A program made the translations under genes and the position numbers. From Geojedonia sp051814705 (lineage in GTDB: Bacteria > Bacteroidota > Bacteroidia > Flavobacteriales > Flavobacteriaceae), in the NCBI GenBank assembly GCA_051814705.1, contig JBPWQW010000001.1:620001-684000 (forward strand): DNA of 64,000 nt, in the 5' to 3' direction. The notes beneath the pieces were generated by a model. It saw nothing but the letters and a program-made list of their open reading frames with translations. It was not told the DNA's origin and searched no databases. The number at the start of each line of letters is the position of its first letter. Positions within the stretch are counted from its first letter, which is position 1. Of this stretch, positions 17,680 through 26,648 are shown piece by piece.

Positions 17680-18911
17680 AAAAAATAGGCATTGTAACAA
17701 CTTGGTTTGAAAGAGGAGCGGCATATGTTTCTAAGCAATTTAAAGAAGTTTGGGAACAAAATCATGATGTTTATATTTATGTTCGAGGAGGTGAAGCAGT
17801 GGCTAACCCGAATAGTGATTGGAATAAAGGAAAAATTACTTATGGAAAAAGATTTGACTATAGTAATTTAGATTTTATTGATTTAGTTCATTTTCAAGAA
17901 TGGATTACCACTAATAATCTCGATATTGTTTTTTTTAATGAACAGCATTTATGGAAACCCGTTCTACTTTGTCATGATTTAAAAGTCAAAACAGGCGCTT
18001 ATATTGATTATTACACGAAACAAACAGCACCTTTTTTTGAATTATATGATTTTTTAGTTTGTAACACTCAAAGACATTTTAAGGTATTTGAGTGGCATCC
18101 AAATCCTTATTATATTCCATGGGGGACTGATACGGATATTTATAATATTTCTCAACAAAAAAAAACTGTAAAAAACGAAGTGGTTTTTTTCCATTCTGCT
18201 GGTATGAACCCTTACAGAAAAGGCTGTGACCTTGTATTAAAAGCATTTAGAAATCTTAAGTCTCAAAAAGCCAAACTTATAATTCATACACAATCAAATC
18301 TCATAGATTTTTTTCCTGAGTTAAAAGTTGTTATTGAAGAACTAGAGAGGAGTAAAAAACTTCAAATAAACGAAATGACCGTTTCTGCTCCAGGATTATA
18401 TAGTTTAGGAGATATATATGTTTATCCTAGCAGGCTAGAAGGGATAGGACTTACAATTGCCGAAGCTAGTGCTTGCGGCATGCCAGTTATTACGACTAAC
18501 ATAGCACCAATGAATGAATTCGTTAAAAGTGATGTAAATGGTAAATTGGTAAAGGTTAAAACCCAAAAGGAAAGAAAGGATGGATATTATTGGAAAGAAA
18601 GTGAGGTCGACATTAATGATCTTAAGAATCAAATGCAGTTTTATTTAGATAATATTGAATTATTGGATCAATTTAAGAAAGATGCTCTTTTATATGCACA
18701 TAAAAATTTAAGTTGGCAAAAGAATTCTAAATTTTTGTTAGATTTAGTGAACGAAGTATGTCCTCTGGAGGTTAAACATAAAGAGAGGATTTATAAAGTA
18801 GTTAAAAAATTTGAAGCGTCTAGAGGTGTTTGGTTTTATATTGCAAACACTAAAGTCTATAGAAGTTTAAAAAGAAAATATACAAACTTAATGAAGAAGA
18901 TATCTTTATGA
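17676..18911 (+). CDS. Glycosyltransferase, GT4-like
   Basis: 411 residues, GT-B fold by pattern. The C-terminal nucleotide-sugar site shows VYPSRLEGIGLTIAEASACG (about residues 249-268), with the E-x7-E motif of GT4 retaining transferases. The N-terminal domain (MKKIGIVTTWFERGAAYVSK) belongs to a less common subgroup, so the sugar cannot be named. It overlaps the flippase gene and the next transferase gene by 4 bp each. Confidence 0.8.
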   Translation: MKKIGIVTTWFERGAAYVSKQFKEVWEQNHDVYIYVRGGEAVANPNSDWNKGKITYGKRFDYSNLDFIDLVHFQEWITTNNLDIVFFNEQHLWKPVLLCHDLKVKTGAYIDYYTKQTAPFFELYDFLVCNTQRHFKVFEWHPNPYYIPWGTDTDIYNISQQKKTVKNEVVFFHSAGMNPYRKGCDLVLKAFRNLKSQKAKLIIHTQSNLIDFFPELKVVIEELERSKKLQINEMTVSAPGLYSLGDIYVYPSRLEGIGLTIAEASACGMPVITTNIAPMNEFVKSDVNGKLVKVKTQKERKDGYYWKESEVDINDLKNQMQFYLDNIELLDQFKKDALLYAHKNLSWQKNSKFLLDLVNEVCPLEVKHKERIYKVVKKFEASRGVWFYIANTKVYRSLKRKYTNLMKKISL

Positions 18912-20089
18912 AAGTATTATTACTTAATACACTTTATTATCCTTATAGTTATGGAGGCGCGGAAAAATCAGTTCAAACTTTAGCTGAAAATCTCGTTCTA
19001 TCAGGAGAAGAAGTGCTGGTAATTACTTTAGGAGAAAGCACCGAACGTTTTGATTTAAATGGTGTTAGTATATGGAGTATTAAGATTAAGAACAGATACT
19101 GGCCTTTTTCTGATAACGAAAAATCAAGAGAGGATAAATTTTTTTGGCATCTTAAGGATGTAAGAAACACTAGTTATGTTCAAGACCTCAATAAAATTAT
19201 AAAGGATTTTAAGCCAGATATAATTCACACAAATAATTTAAGCGGATTTTCAACACATGTTTGGGCAATAGCAAAAAAACAAAACATAAAGATAGTACAT
19301 ACTTTAAGAGATTATTATTTGCAATGTCCTAGGGCTACAAAATTTAAAAATGATAAGATTTGTACAAGTACATGTGTTGATTGCTATTTTTTATCAATTA
19401 TAAAGAAAAAAGCATCCCAGAATGTTGACTGTGTTGTCGGTATTAGTGATTTTATATTAAAAGATCATATTAAGGAAGGATATTTTTTAAATTCGTACAA
19501 AGAAGTTATTTATAATGGTTTTGAAATAGAAATCAGTGAGAATAAGCAGAAAGATATTATTGATAAAAAAAAAATTGTTTTCGGTTTTATTGGCCAAATC
19601 AATACATCAAAAGGAATAGAGGTACTGTTAGAAAGTTTTGATAATTTGTTAGAGTTTGAAAACTGGAGTTTAGTTATTGCTGGTAGAATTAATGATGACT
19701 ATAAAAACAAACTACGAGAAATATGTAAATCGGATAGAATTAAGTTCTTAGGTTTTACAAATCCCGAGAAATTTTACAAAAGTATCGATGTTGTCATTGT
19801 GCCTTCCGTATGGAATGAACCATTTGGGAGAGTAGTAATAGAAGCAGCGATTAAAGGAAAGGTTATATTAGGAAGCGAAACAGGCGGAATACCAGAACTA
19901 CTTGTAACTAATAAAGATTTTATCTTTAAACCGAATTCGAAAGAATTAACAATTACCCTGAAGTCTTTTTTAAATAACCCAGTAAAATTTGACGTTTTTA
20001 AAATGGAACATTCGTTTTTGTCAAGGTTTCAAATTCAAAATACAGTTTTTGCTTATAAAAGTTTGTATAGAAGCATTTTAGAAAGATAA
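18908..20089 (+). CDS. Glycosyltransferase family 4 protein
   Basis: 393 residues. The N-terminal acceptor domain starts LLLNTLYYPYSYGGAEKSVQ (GGAE loop), a Cys cluster lies at about 138-157 (CPRATKF, CTSTCVDC), and the donor domain has WNEPFGRVVIEAAIKG (E-x7-E) and GGIPELL. It adds a sugar to the repeat unit; donor unknown. The Cys cluster (four Cys within 20 residues) occurs in a subset of GT4 enzymes and might bind a metal. Confidence 0.87.
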   Translation: MKVLLLNTLYYPYSYGGAEKSVQTLAENLVLSGEEVLVITLGESTERFDLNGVSIWSIKIKNRYWPFSDNEKSREDKFFWHLKDVRNTSYVQDLNKIIKDFKPDIIHTNNLSGFSTHVWAIAKKQNIKIVHTLRDYYLQCPRATKFKNDKICTSTCVDCYFLSIIKKKASQNVDCVVGISDFILKDHIKEGYFLNSYKEVIYNGFEIEISENKQKDIIDKKKIVFGFIGQINTSKGIEVLLESFDNLLEFENWSLVIAGRINDDYKNKLREICKSDRIKFLGFTNPEKFYKSIDVVIVPSVWNEPFGRVVIEAAIKGKVILGSETGGIPELLVTNKDFIFKPNSKELTITLKSFLNNPVKFDVFKMEHSFLSRFQIQNTVFAYKSLYRSILER

Positions 20090-20090
20090 T

Positions 20091-21257
20091 ATGAAACTAA
20101 AATTAACTAGCATCATTTTTTTTGGAATCTTTATTCAAATATTTGCCACACAGGGAATTTTAATGTTTAACATTTTTAATTTATTGGGTGTTTGGGAAAT
20201 TAAAAAAGTATTATACCCTATTGGTTTAGTGCTTGTGTTAATACCGTTTATGATGAAGTCGTTTTCATTAAAAAAAATAACTTTGTCTCAAGAATCAGTC
20301 TTATTGTTTTCATATTTAATAATACAATATTTTGTTTTAGTTTTTAATAAAATTCCGCTTCTTTCTTTTTTATATAGTTTTAGAGAAGTTGTTGTTTTAT
20401 TTTTAGTAATAGTTGTTTATCAAAGATTTAATTTGAAAAAGCAATATTTTGAAACTATTTCAAAATGGTTGCTATATTTGGTAGTTGCCAATATAATTTT
20501 TGTTATAATTAACTTTTCATTGGGCCCTGAATCATATATGAGACTTATGACTGGAAGATACTATTGGCCAATTGATCCGTTATTAAAATTTAAAATATCC
20601 ACTTTTTATAGTGGATTTTATAGGAGCCCAGGTTTGATTGGTGAATCAGCATCAGTTGGTTTTTTTGGAGTCTTCGCTTTTTTTATTATTGTACATTCTA
20701 AACTTAAACGGTTTTTTTGGATTCCATTAATACTAATTTTTCTTTCGTTTACAAGAAGCGCTTACCTAGTTGTTATTATATATTTTTTACTCCAAGTTTT
20801 GTCGAACAAGAAATATTTAAAATTTACTATTACTATTACGCCTATAATTATTGCTTTTGTTATATATCTTTTTTACGCAAGATTATTAAGTTTAGAGTCC
20901 TTATGGATGCGAATTGATAATTGGATTAACGTTGTAGATTTAAACAGTAATTTTATTTTTGGAGGTAACCTTGCAAACATTGGCAGTTCAGCTTCAGATG
21001 AATCTAGTTTTGCTTCAATAATGGATAGTTATTGGTTGTATCTATACCATGGCCTTGGTTTATTAGGTATTTGTTTGGTATTATATTTCCTATTTAAAAA
21101 AATTGCTTATACAAAAGACAATCTGTTTATTTTAATTGGATTGATTGTTGCCGGGTTGTTTGTAACTTACACTCAATCTATACCTTTTTTAGTATTTTTC
21201 CCTTTGTTGGCCATTAAAAATTGGTGGGAAAAACAGAAAACATATAATGATGACTAA
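20091..21257 (+). CDS. Polytopic membrane protein, probable Wzy-type polysaccharide polymerase
   Basis: 388 residues, almost entirely hydrophobic with about 10-12 membrane segments and one larger loop (about 275-315). Sequence is poorly conserved, as is usual for Wzy. Position between glycosyltransferase genes and an O-antigen-ligase-like gene, and the presence of Wzx and Wzz proteins, support a polymerase role; there is no motif that proves it. The 3' end overlaps the next gene by 11 bp. Confidence 0.6.
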   Translation: MKLKLTSIIFFGIFIQIFATQGILMFNIFNLLGVWEIKKVLYPIGLVLVLIPFMMKSFSLKKITLSQESVLLFSYLIIQYFVLVFNKIPLLSFLYSFREVVVLFLVIVVYQRFNLKKQYFETISKWLLYLVVANIIFVIINFSLGPESYMRLMTGRYYWPIDPLLKFKISTFYSGFYRSPGLIGESASVGFFGVFAFFIIVHSKLKRFFWIPLILIFLSFTRSAYLVVIIYFLLQVLSNKKYLKFTITITPIIIAFVIYLFYARLLSLESLWMRIDNWINVVDLNSNFIFGGNLANIGSSASDESSFASIMDSYWLYLYHGLGLLGICLVLYFLFKKIAYTKDNLFILIGLIVAGLFVTYTQSIPFLVFFPLLAIKNWWEKQKTYNDD

Positions 21258-22524
21258 AAGATTTCCATTTTATGGTTTATTAGTGATATCTCTTTTTCCT
21301 TTATTTAATGTTAAAGGGGTTAGTATTTTAATCATTTTTCTTTCGATCTTATCAATAACTTACTTAATAAGTGACTTTCAAAGCAGATGGAGTCCAGATA
21401 TTAAAAGCTTTATTTTAACAAGTATTCCTTATAATTTATATCTAATTGGAATGTTTTATACAAATGATATTTCAATGGGTTTTAAGGCTTTAGAAACAGG
21501 CCTGCCACTTATTATTTTTCCTTTGTTGTATTTTATAGTTTTGGGCAAAAATTTTGTGCTTAGTAAAAAGGAAAGTGATATAATACTTAATAGCTTTACT
21601 TTAACTGGTAGTATTTTCATAATTATAACAATAAGTTATCTTTATTATAACAATAGTTTTCAAGGTTTATTTGACCGAGAAATGCTTCAAAGGACAACTC
21701 AAAACAGAGGGAGGGACATTGTTAGGTGGGCAATTGAAAATGTTCCATTTATAGGAGAGCATCCAACTTACTTAGGGCTTATCAGTATTTTAGTTTCTTT
21801 AATTTCAATTTTTGGAATCAAAAATATTTCAAAATTATATATAATATCGTTATTAACAGGAACGACAGGGGTTATAATTTCTGGTTCTAAAATGGCCATT
21901 TTAACTATGATTTTCGTAGGACTATTAGGTTTGTTTATTATAATAAAATCTAATACAAAACGTATATTTATTTTTTGTGGCCTCTTAACTTTTTTTGCAG
22001 TTGTTTTTGCGTCAGTACCAATGATAAAAGTGCGATTTGATCAGGTTCTTAAAACCAATTTTGATCCACCAAAAGATTTGCGCTATAATTCTACTAATGT
22101 TAGAGTTGCAATTTACCAATGTACCTTTGCCAATATTAAAAAAGCTCCAATTTTTGGAAATGGAACACGTGGATATATTAATGGGATGCGGGAATGTTAT
22201 AAGCAATATAAAACCGATATTTTTAAGAGACAAGGATGGTATTTTAATTCTCACAATCAGTATTTAAGTTTTGTTTTATCAAATGGGATAATTGGTTTGA
22301 TATTATTTATATTATGGATAATTGTATTTTTCACAAACTCAATTTTAAATAATGACAATCTTTTTTTACTGTCCCTATTAGTTTTTGTGTTAATGTTTTT
22401 TACAGAAAATTTAATTGAAAGACAAACTGGGAATGTATTATATAGCTTTTTAATCATGCTATTTTATAAGCAAAATGTGAATACATTTTCATTTAAAAAA
22501 ACAAATGAAAAGAACATAAAATGA
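21247..22524 (+). CDS. O-antigen ligase/polymerase family membrane protein
   Basis: 425 residues with about 11-12 membrane segments. The region IFGNGTRGYINGMRECYKQY (about residues 299-318), followed by SHNQYLSFVLSNGIIGLILF (about 337-356), is the large periplasmic loop and the H-N-x-(Y/F) signature of the Wzy/WaaL (O-antigen ligase) family. It should polymerise or transfer glycan in the periplasm. Two adjacent ATGs (21247 and 21250) are equally possible starts. Confidence 0.8.
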   Translation: MMTKRFPFYGLLVISLFPLFNVKGVSILIIFLSILSITYLISDFQSRWSPDIKSFILTSIPYNLYLIGMFYTNDISMGFKALETGLPLIIFPLLYFIVLGKNFVLSKKESDIILNSFTLTGSIFIIITISYLYYNNSFQGLFDREMLQRTTQNRGRDIVRWAIENVPFIGEHPTYLGLISILVSLISIFGIKNISKLYIISLLTGTTGVIISGSKMAILTMIFVGLLGLFIIIKSNTKRIFIFCGLLTFFAVVFASVPMIKVRFDQVLKTNFDPPKDLRYNSTNVRVAIYQCTFANIKKAPIFGNGTRGYINGMRECYKQYKTDIFKRQGWYFNSHNQYLSFVLSNGIIGLILFILWIIVFFTNSILNNDNLFLLSLLVFVLMFFTENLIERQTGNVLYSFLIMLFYKQNVNTFSFKKTNEKNIK

Positions 22525-23564
22525 TAATTGTAAATGCGAGATTTTTATCTCAAAGAATTACGGGAGTTCAAAGGTTCGCAATTGAGATTTGTAAAAGACT
22601 GCCAAAAAAAGTCAATGGAAGGGAAATTGTTTACGTTGCCCCTAATGGGAAATTGGTTACAGATATTTTATTTGATTTTGAATTAATTCAGTTTGGTAGA
22701 CTTAAAGGACAACTATGGGATCAAATAGAATTGCCTATATTTTTAAAAAGTAAAGGTAACCCGCCGTTAATTAATTTTGTAGGGATAGCTCCGATTTTTT
22801 ATAAACGAAAAGTGATGTTTCTCTATGATCTGGCGTTTAAACACCATCCAGAATGGTTCTCTACTGCTTTCCATATATTATATAATTTGTTAGTGCCAAT
22901 AAGTCTGAAGAACTCACTTTTGGTAATTACAGACAGTAATTATGTTAAGGGTGATATACATAAGACCTATGGCGTTGGGAAGGGTAAAATACAAGTTTTA
23001 TATGCTGCAACAGCCGATAAATTTTTAAACAAAAATTTAACAAAAGAAAAGATAATTCTAACTGTTTCATCAATAGATCCTAGAAAGAATATAAATAGAG
23101 TTATTAAAGCATTTTCTGAGATAAAGAGTGAATATAAACTGGTTATTGTTGGATCAAAAGGCAAATCTTTTTCAAATATTCAATTAAATGAAAATAGGTT
23201 TAATGATAATATTATCTTTACAGGGTATTTAAGCGACGATAAATTAATTGAGCTTTATAATAAGGCAGAGATTTTTATTTATGCATCGCTATTTGAAGGA
23301 TTTGGGATTCCCCCATTAGAAGCTCAGGCCTGTAATTGTGCTTGTATAGTTTCTAATGTGACCTCATTACCTGAAGTATACCAAGAATCCGTGGAATATT
23401 GTGACCCATATTCTATAGAAAGTATTAAAAACGTTATGGGGAAATTAATGAATGATTCCAGTTTGAGAAATCAGCTAAGAGCAAAAGGGCTAGAAAATGT
23501 TAAACGGTTTCATTGGAGCAAATCCGCAAATGAATTTGTTAAAATAATAGAAGGTATTTTATGA
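22521..23564 (+). CDS. Glycosyltransferase family 4 protein
   Basis: 347 residues. It starts IIVNARFLSQRITGVQRFAI, an acceptor-domain opening shared with mannosyl- and rhamnosyl-transferases of GT4, and the donor domain has SSIDPRKNINRVIKAF and LFEGFGIPPLEAQACNCA (E-x7-E). The donor is not determined by sequence; gmd/rmd downstream make a GDP-deoxyhexose a plausible one. It overlaps both neighbours by 4 bp. Confidence 0.88.
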   Translation: MIIVNARFLSQRITGVQRFAIEICKRLPKKVNGREIVYVAPNGKLVTDILFDFELIQFGRLKGQLWDQIELPIFLKSKGNPPLINFVGIAPIFYKRKVMFLYDLAFKHHPEWFSTAFHILYNLLVPISLKNSLLVITDSNYVKGDIHKTYGVGKGKIQVLYAATADKFLNKNLTKEKIILTVSSIDPRKNINRVIKAFSEIKSEYKLVIVGSKGKSFSNIQLNENRFNDNIIFTGYLSDDKLIELYNKAEIFIYASLFEGFGIPPLEAQACNCACIVSNVTSLPEVYQESVEYCDPYSIESIKNVMGKLMNDSSLRNQLRAKGLENVKRFHWSKSANEFVKIIEGIL

Positions 23565-24709
23565 AAAAAGCATTAATTCATGATTGGTATACGGTTTATG
23601 GAGGAGCTGAACGATGCGTTGAGAGTTTTACCAATATTTGGACTGATTTCGATCATTATTCGCTTATTGATGATTTGTCACAAAGCCATCGGCAAACCAT
23701 TTTAAAAGGGAAAAATACCAAAAATTCGTTTATTCAAAAGATGCCATTTGGAAGAAAAATATATAGAAGATATTTCCCATTTTTCCCATTTGCCATTGAA
23801 CAGTTTGATTTAAGTGAGTATGAACTAATTATTTCTTCTTCATCCTCAGTTGCAAAAGGTGTTTTGACAAAACCAGACCAGCTTCATATAGCGTATGTCT
23901 ATTCTCCGGTTCGTTATGCTTGGGATTTATATCATCAATATCTTAAAGAGTCAAAATTAGAAAGAGGAATAAAAGGATTATTCGCTAAATATTTTTTATT
24001 TAAACTTAGACAGTGGGATTATTCAACGGCGAATAGGCCCGATTATTATATTGCGATTTCACATTATGTTGCTAAAAGAATAAAAAAGATTTACAATAAA
24101 GAATCAATTGTAATCTACCCACCCGTTGATACAGATTCATTTACATTGACTACTAAAACCAGTGATTATTTTATAACGTGTTCGAGAATGGTTCCTTACA
24201 AAAAGATAGATTTAATAGTTGAAACCTTTTCCAAAACAAATAAAAAATTAATAGTTGTTGGAGAAGGCCCAGATTATAAAAAGATTGAAAAACTAGCAAA
24301 CTCAAATATTCAACTTAAAGGATATGTTGAAAAAGAAGAGATGTTAGAGTTGATAAAACAAGCAAGAGCATTTATCTTTGCTGCAGAAGAGGATTTCGGC
24401 ATAGCCCCAATAGAAGCTCAGGCATGCGGTATTCCCGTTATTGCTTATGGAAAAGGAGGTGCGTTGGAGACTATTAAAGGAGCTTACCCGAGTGATAAGT
24501 TAATTAATAATTCAAATACGGGTATTTTTTTTAAAGAGCAGAATTCAAATTCCCTTCTTGAAGCTCTTGATTATTTTAATAAAAACGAAATGCTTTTTAA
24601 TAAAGTTGTAATTAGAGAAAATGCATTAAGATTTAATAAAGAAAGGTTCGAATTAGAATTTAAAAGTACAGTAGATAAATTGTATAAAAATTGGAAAGAA
24701 AACAGTTAA
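23561..24709 (+). CDS. Glycosyltransferase family 4 protein
   Basis: 382 residues. HDWYTVYGGAERCVE at the N-terminus, AYVYSPVRYAWDLYHQY (about residues 110-126) and EEDFGIAPIEAQACGIPVIA (about 286-305, E-x7-E) place it in a GT4 subgroup frequently found beside GDP-mannose/GDP-rhamnose genes. It directly precedes gmd (one-base gap), so a GDP-6-deoxyhexose donor is inferred. Confidence 0.88.
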   Translation: MKKALIHDWYTVYGGAERCVESFTNIWTDFDHYSLIDDLSQSHRQTILKGKNTKNSFIQKMPFGRKIYRRYFPFFPFAIEQFDLSEYELIISSSSSVAKGVLTKPDQLHIAYVYSPVRYAWDLYHQYLKESKLERGIKGLFAKYFLFKLRQWDYSTANRPDYYIAISHYVAKRIKKIYNKESIVIYPPVDTDSFTLTTKTSDYFITCSRMVPYKKIDLIVETFSKTNKKLIVVGEGPDYKKIEKLANSNIQLKGYVEKEEMLELIKQARAFIFAAEEDFGIAPIEAQACGIPVIAYGKGGALETIKGAYPSDKLINNSNTGIFFKEQNSNSLLEALDYFNKNEMLFNKVVIRENALRFNKERFELEFKSTVDKLYKNWKENS

Positions 24710-24710
24710 A

Positions 24711-25745
24711 ATGAAAAAAGCACTAATTACAGGTATAACAGGTCAAGACGCTGCCTATTTAGCGGAATTACTATTAGAAAAAGGATACAAAGTGTTTGGG
24801 ACTTATAGAAGGACAAGTTCAACTAACTTTTGGAGAATAGAAGAGTTAGGAGTTGATCAACACCCAAACTTGACATTGTTGGAGTATGATTTAATAGACT
24901 TATCTAGCGCTTATAGAATTATTTCAGAAATAGAACCAGATGAAATTTACAATCTAGCTGCTCAAAGCTTTGTAGGCGTTTCATTTACTCAACCAATAGC
25001 AACTGCACAAATAACAGGTATAGGAGCCATGAATTTATTGGAAGCCATTAGAACAATAAATCCTAATATCAAATTCTATCAAGCATCTACTTCTGAAATG
25101 TTCGGGAAAGTAAATGCTATCCCCCAAAATGAAGAAACACCTTTTCATCCAAGAAGCCCTTATGGTGTAGCAAAAGTTTTTGCACATTGGGCTACTTTAA
25201 ATTATCAAGAATCATATAATTTATTTGCAACTAGTGGCATTTTATTTAACCATGAATCTCCCTTAAGAGGTAAAGAATTTGTTACAAGAAAAATCACCGA
25301 TGCAGTAGCTAAAATTCATTTAGGCAAACAAAGTCTTTTAGAACTTGGAAATATGGATGCAAAAAGAGATTGGGGATTTGCTAAAGAATATGTTGATGGG
25401 ATGTATAGAATGTTACAAATTGATGAACCTGGAACTTTTGTATTGGCAACAAGCAAAACCCAAACAGTAAGAGATTTTGTTTCTTTAGCATTTAGAGCAA
25501 TTGAATTAGATATTGAATGGAAAGGGAAAAACGAAAATGAAGTTGGAATTGATGCTAAGTCAGGCAAAACTTTAATTAAGGTAAATCCAATATTTTATCG
25601 TCCAGCAGAAGTTGATTTGTTAATTGGAGATGCAACTAAAGCAAATAAAAAATTGAATTGGGAGCCAAAAACCACTCTTAAAGAGTTATGTAATATGATG
25701 GTTAAAAAAGATATTGAAAGAAATAAAAATGGAGTCACATTCTAA
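24711..25745 (+). CDS. gmd: GDP-mannose 4,6-dehydratase
   Basis: 344 residues, extended SDR. ALITGITGQDAAYLAELLL (about residues 4-22) is the Gmd NADP motif; NLAAQSFVGVSF (about 82-93), ASTSEMFG (about 124-131) and YGVAK (Tyr-x3-Lys, about 150-154) follow. It makes GDP-4-keto-6-deoxy-D-mannose, the precursor of GDP-L-fucose or GDP-D-rhamnose. The adjacent reductase gene decides between them. It lies at the 3' end of the AT-rich segment. Confidence 0.95.
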   Translation: MKKALITGITGQDAAYLAELLLEKGYKVFGTYRRTSSTNFWRIEELGVDQHPNLTLLEYDLIDLSSAYRIISEIEPDEIYNLAAQSFVGVSFTQPIATAQITGIGAMNLLEAIRTINPNIKFYQASTSEMFGKVNAIPQNEETPFHPRSPYGVAKVFAHWATLNYQESYNLFATSGILFNHESPLRGKEFVTRKITDAVAKIHLGKQSLLELGNMDAKRDWGFAKEYVDGMYRMLQIDEPGTFVLATSKTQTVRDFVSLAFRAIELDIEWKGKNENEVGIDAKSGKTLIKVNPIFYRPAEVDLLIGDATKANKKLNWEPKTTLKELCNMMVKKDIERNKNGVTF

Positions 25746-26625
25746 GAAAAAAGTTTTTATAACGGGGATTAATGGGTTTACTGGAAAACATTTAGAAGTA
25801 TATCTTAAAAAAAGAGGCTTTCAGGTATATGGGACTACATTAAATAAAACAAGTAATAAAAATTATTTTAAGTGTGATATTTTAAGTAAAGATTTACTGT
25901 TTGAGATTTTAAATAAAGTCAAGCCTAATTATGTTATACATTTAGCGGCTATTTCATTTGTGGCATCACAAGACCAAGAAAACATTTATACCGTTAATGT
26001 TTTTGGCACAATGAATTTATTAAATGCAATTGAAAAGCTAGATTATAACCTTAATAAGATTTTGATCGTAAGTAGTGCTGCTGTTTATGGAAACATTGAA
26101 GGGGAATTAAATGAAGACATGTGCCCTAAAGCCGTAAATCATTATGGGAACAGTAAATTGGTAATGGAAAATATGACTAAACCATATTTTGAAAAATTAA
26201 ACATCATTATTGTAAGACCTTTTAACTATACAGGAATTGGACAAGAGAGTCATTTTTTAATCCCTAAAATTTTATCTCACTATAAACTTGGCAAAGAAGA
26301 AATTGATTTAGGTAATATTGATGTCTTCAGGGAATTTAATGATGTAAACTTTGTAATTAGAAGTTATTCAGAGCTTATGCTTTCTAATACAAATTCAGAA
26401 ATTATAAATGTTTGCAGCGGAAAAGCCCTAAGCGTTAAAAATATTTTAGATACAATGGCTAATATTGCAGGCTATAAAATTAAAGTTAATATTAACCCAA
26501 TGTTTGTTAGGTCTAATGAGATTAGAACCTTAAAAGGGTCAATAAAGAAAATGAGTCATATTATTGGAGATTTTACTGAAGAATTTAAAATTGAGAATAC
26601 TTTAAGAGAAATGTATTACAATTAA
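25729..26625 (+). CDS. rmd: SDR reductase, probably GDP-6-deoxy-D-mannose reductase
   Basis: 298 residues from the ATG at 25729 (a TTG at 25714 would add five residues). The NAD motif FITGINGFTGKHLE starts near residue 10; VSSAAVYGN and YGNSK (Tyr-x3-Lys) follow. RPFNYTGIGQESHFLIPKIL and DVFREFNDV resemble Rmd enzymes of GDP-D-rhamnose synthesis rather than GDP-L-fucose synthase. It overlaps gmd by 17 bp, supporting consecutive steps. GDP-6-deoxy-D-talose reductases are similar, so the exact product is uncertain. Confidence 0.75.
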   Translation: MESHSKKKVFITGINGFTGKHLEVYLKKRGFQVYGTTLNKTSNKNYFKCDILSKDLLFEILNKVKPNYVIHLAAISFVASQDQENIYTVNVFGTMNLLNAIEKLDYNLNKILIVSSAAVYGNIEGELNEDMCPKAVNHYGNSKLVMENMTKPYFEKLNIIIVRPFNYTGIGQESHFLIPKILSHYKLGKEEIDLGNIDVFREFNDVNFVIRSYSELMLSNTNSEIINVCSGKALSVKNILDTMANIAGYKIKVNINPMFVRSNEIRTLKGSIKKMSHIIGDFTEEFKIENTLREMYYN

Positions 26626-26648
26626 ATATGTTTACTTAAATTAAAAAA

